The notes beneath the pieces are model-generated. The model worked only from the letters and a program-made list of their open reading frames with translations, did not search any database and was not told the DNA's origin. A DNA stretch of 64,000 nucleotides, taken from positions 1 to 64,000 of the forward strand of contig NZ_JABFTV010000008.1 in the NCBI RefSeq assembly GCF_021404405.1, read 5' to 3'. Shown in pieces: positions 62,424 to 64,000 of the stretch. Position numbers and translations under genes: made by a program. Positions within the stretch are counted from its first letter, which is position 1, and each line of letters begins with the position of its first letter. This DNA comes from Billgrantia aerodenitrificans. Lineage in GTDB: Bacteria; Pseudomonadota; Gammaproteobacteria; Pseudomonadales; Halomonadaceae.

Positions 62424-62903
62424 TCAGGCTCGGTATTCCTGGTCGTGCGAATCATGGGGAAGCGGCGGGTACTTGCTCGAGGCCTGACGCTCGCCAGCGG
62501 CCTCGAGCAGATGCTCGCCCAGGCGGGCATACAGCTCCGCCGCACTGAGTTCGGCGACCCCCTCCAGAGGCTTCAGGCCATAGCGCGACAGATCGCGAAT
62601 ACGATCGCGCCCGACCCGCAGCAGTTCCACCGCCCGCGACAAGGACGGCTGCTCCGGGCGAAAGCGAATGCGGTAGCGGCGCAGCTGCGCCTCCAGCATG
62701 GCCTCGTCGATGACCTGCAGGAAGCGCCCGGCCACTCGCTCGCGCAGAGTATCCAGTTGCGCCATGCGCAGGCTGCGCTGCTCGGCCGTTAGGGCCATCC
62801 ATTCGCCGATCTCGCTATCCGTTCGCTGACAGCCTCGACATATCGGGTCGCCCAGCGTCGTCGAGCAGAGCCCCACACAAGGTGAGGCGATACGCGCGCA
62901 CAT
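62424..62903 (-). CDS. DUF1289 family protein
   Basis: 159 residues from ATG 62903, chosen because GGGAGAG precedes it and the family block starts there; longer frames to 62990 are open. The Cys pattern SPCVGLCSTTLGDPICRGCQ followed by RTDSEIGEWMALTAEQR is DUF1289, probably a small Zn or Fe-S module. A C-terminal extension of 80 residues has no known domain (RRYRIRFRPEQPSLSRAVEL). First gene of the miaE group. Function unknown. Confidence 0.85.
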   Translation of the reverse strand: MCARIASPCVGLCSTTLGDPICRGCQRTDSEIGEWMALTAEQRSLRMAQLDTLRERVAGRFLQVIDEAMLEAQLRRYRIRFRPEQPSLSRAVELLRVGRDRIRDLSRYGLKPLEGVAELSAAELYARLGEHLLEAAGERQASSKYPPLPHDSHDQEYRA

Positions 62904-63154
62904 CACCGCTCTCCCTTCATTTATCGGCCCCATGGTAACGCGCCCCGCCGCGAGTGGCACGTTGTAGTTCGACAACATCGCGGCGACCAAAGTCTAGCGC
63001 CCGGCTCAGCGGGCCAACTTAACATTGTCGACAGTTTCCCGTAGAATCGCGGCACCCAGTGACTACGGTTGTTTCCCCGCCAAGGCAGGCATTGCGTCGA
63101 GGATCATCGACGTATCGGCCTGCCTTGGGCAACACACCAGATGAGGGCCCCAAC

Positions 63155-64000
63155 GTGCTTGAAGCCTATCGCCAACATGTCGAAGAACGCGCCGCCGAGG
63201 GCGTCCCGCCGAAGCCCCTGAATGCCGAACAGGCTGCCGCGCTGGTCGAGCTGCTGAAGAACCCGCCTGCTGGCGAAGAGGAGTTCGTCCTCGACCTGCT
63301 GACCAACCGCATTCCGCCGGGCGTCGACGAGGCTGCCTATGTCAAGGCCGGTTTCCTGACCGCCATCACCAAGGGCGAGGCGCAGTCTCCGCTGGTCGAC
63401 AAGGTTCACGCCGTCAAGCTGCTGGGCACCATGCAGGGTGGCTACAACATCGCCACCCTGGTCGAGCTGCTGGACGACGCCGAGCTGGCCAAGGAAGCCG
63501 GTGAACAGCTCAAGCACACTCTGCTGATGTTCGATGCCTTCCACGACGTGGAAGAGCGCGCCAAGGCCGGCAATGCGGTGGCCAAGGACGTCATGCAGTC
63601 CTGGGCCGAGGCCGAGTGGTTCCTGTCCAAGCCGGCGCTGGCCGAGAAGATCACCCTCACCGTGTTCAAGGTGCCGGGCGAAACCAACACCGACGACCTC
63701 TCCCCCGCGCCGGACGCCTGGTCGCGCCCCGACATCCCGCTGCACGCCAACGCCATGCTCAAGAACGAGCGTGAAGGCATCGTGCCTGAAGTGCCCGGCA
63801 CCACCGGCCCGCTCAAGCAAATCGAAGAGGTGAAGGCCAAGGGCTTCCCGGTCGCCTATGTGGGCGACGTGGTCGGCACCGGCTCCTCGCGCAAGTCCGC
63901 CACCAACTCGGTGCTGTGGTTCTTCGGCGACGACATCCCCAACGTGCCCAACAAGCGCGCCGGCGGTTTCTGCTTCGGCGGCAAGATCGCCCCGATCTTC
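63155..64000 (+). CDS. acnB: Aconitate hydratase B, N-terminal part (3' end outside window)
   Basis: The frame is open from GTG 63155 to the window end, 282 codons, with GAGGG before the start; an ATG at 63141 is out of frame. The start MLEAYRQHVEERAAEGVPPK and the following blocks (NRIPPGVDEAAYVKAGFLTA; TLVELLDDAELAKEAGEQL) form the HEAT-like domain of AcnB. The swivel domain then follows, with GETNTDDLSPAPDAWSRPDI and the GTGSSRKSATNSV loop. AcnB is the main aconitase of the TCA cycle in gammaproteobacteria, interconverting citrate and isocitrate. Confidence 0.95.
   Translation, partial: MLEAYRQHVEERAAEGVPPKPLNAEQAAALVELLKNPPAGEEEFVLDLLTNRIPPGVDEAAYVKAGFLTAITKGEAQSPLVDKVHAVKLLGTMQGGYNIATLVELLDDAELAKEAGEQLKHTLLMFDAFHDVEERAKAGNAVAKDVMQSWAEAEWFLSKPALAEKITLTVFKVPGETNTDDLSPAPDAWSRPDIPLHANAMLKNEREGIVPEVPGTTGPLKQIEEVKAKGFPVAYVGDVVGTGSSRKSATNSVLWFFGDDIPNVPNKRAGGFCFGGKIAPIF

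Noticed and set aside
1..64000. CRISPR arrays, tRNA and rRNA genes
   Set aside because: No regularly spaced repeats of CRISPR type and no tRNA or rRNA sequence were recognised by reading; a dedicated scan could still find a short tRNA.

Overview
The window looks like chromosome of a GC-rich gammaproteobacterium of the Halomonas type (Halomonadaceae). This rests on gene content and GC-rich codon use: a CioAB-type bd oxidase with CydDC, MsrPQ, PqiABC, AcnB, a queCED cluster, MiaE, DUF2789 and DUF1289 proteins. No rRNA, tRNA or CRISPR array was recognised. All family names come from motif recognition by eye, not from database searches.

Region by region. (1) 1-6.5 kb: the tail of a type VI secretion module: C-terminal part of VgrG, a DUF4123 adaptor, a 1084-residue presumed effector of unknown activity and a secreted Sel1-repeat protein. 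It ends in two gene remnants, a second Sel1 copy and a ParE/RelE-type toxin. (2) 6.6-13.8 kb: purine catabolism: a divergent RutR-like TetR repressor with a near-perfect RutR-type palindrome, then xdhA-xdhB-xdhC-guaD. (3) 13.8-24.7 kb: an accessory region. Minus-strand, partly AT-rich genes are separated by attC-like sites, in two blocks (about 14.6-19.4 and 23.4-24.4 kb) with no integrase in the window: a candidate cluster of attC sites lacking integrase (CALIN). A 145-bp repeat precedes each block. A plus-strand phosphatase and GGDEF-EAL pair and a LysE exporter lie between the blocks. (4) 24.7-30.2 kb: a purine permease with two RutR-like boxes, msrQP, a di-haem peroxidase and an adenine deaminase. 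(5) 30.2-36.1 kb: cydABDC as one tight operon. (6) 36.3-53.6 kb: core and transport genes: a Ca/Na antiporter, pqiABC, a HhH protein, rhlE, an orphan gene plus an MFS carrier, an EamA exporter, a three-gene ABC exporter, an asparaginase, DUF2789 and an HDOD-GGDEF protein. (7) 53.7-63 kb: a cluster rich in tRNA modification (trhP, queC-queE-queD-like, miaE) that surrounds a 1316-residue multidomain regulator. (8) The window ends inside acnB.

How the genes work together: adenine deaminase makes hypoxanthine and GuaD makes xanthine. Xdh oxidises both towards urate, XdhC matures Xdh, and the AzgA-type permease imports substrates. Shared boxes suggest that one TetR protein controls the xdh operon and the permease. 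The accessory region sits between guaD and the permease gene and may have split a formerly compact locus. The best candidates for something undescribed are the P-loop kinase-Nudix fusion paired with a four-helix membrane protein inside the cassette block, the 296-residue cassette protein, and the uncharacterised T6SS effector.
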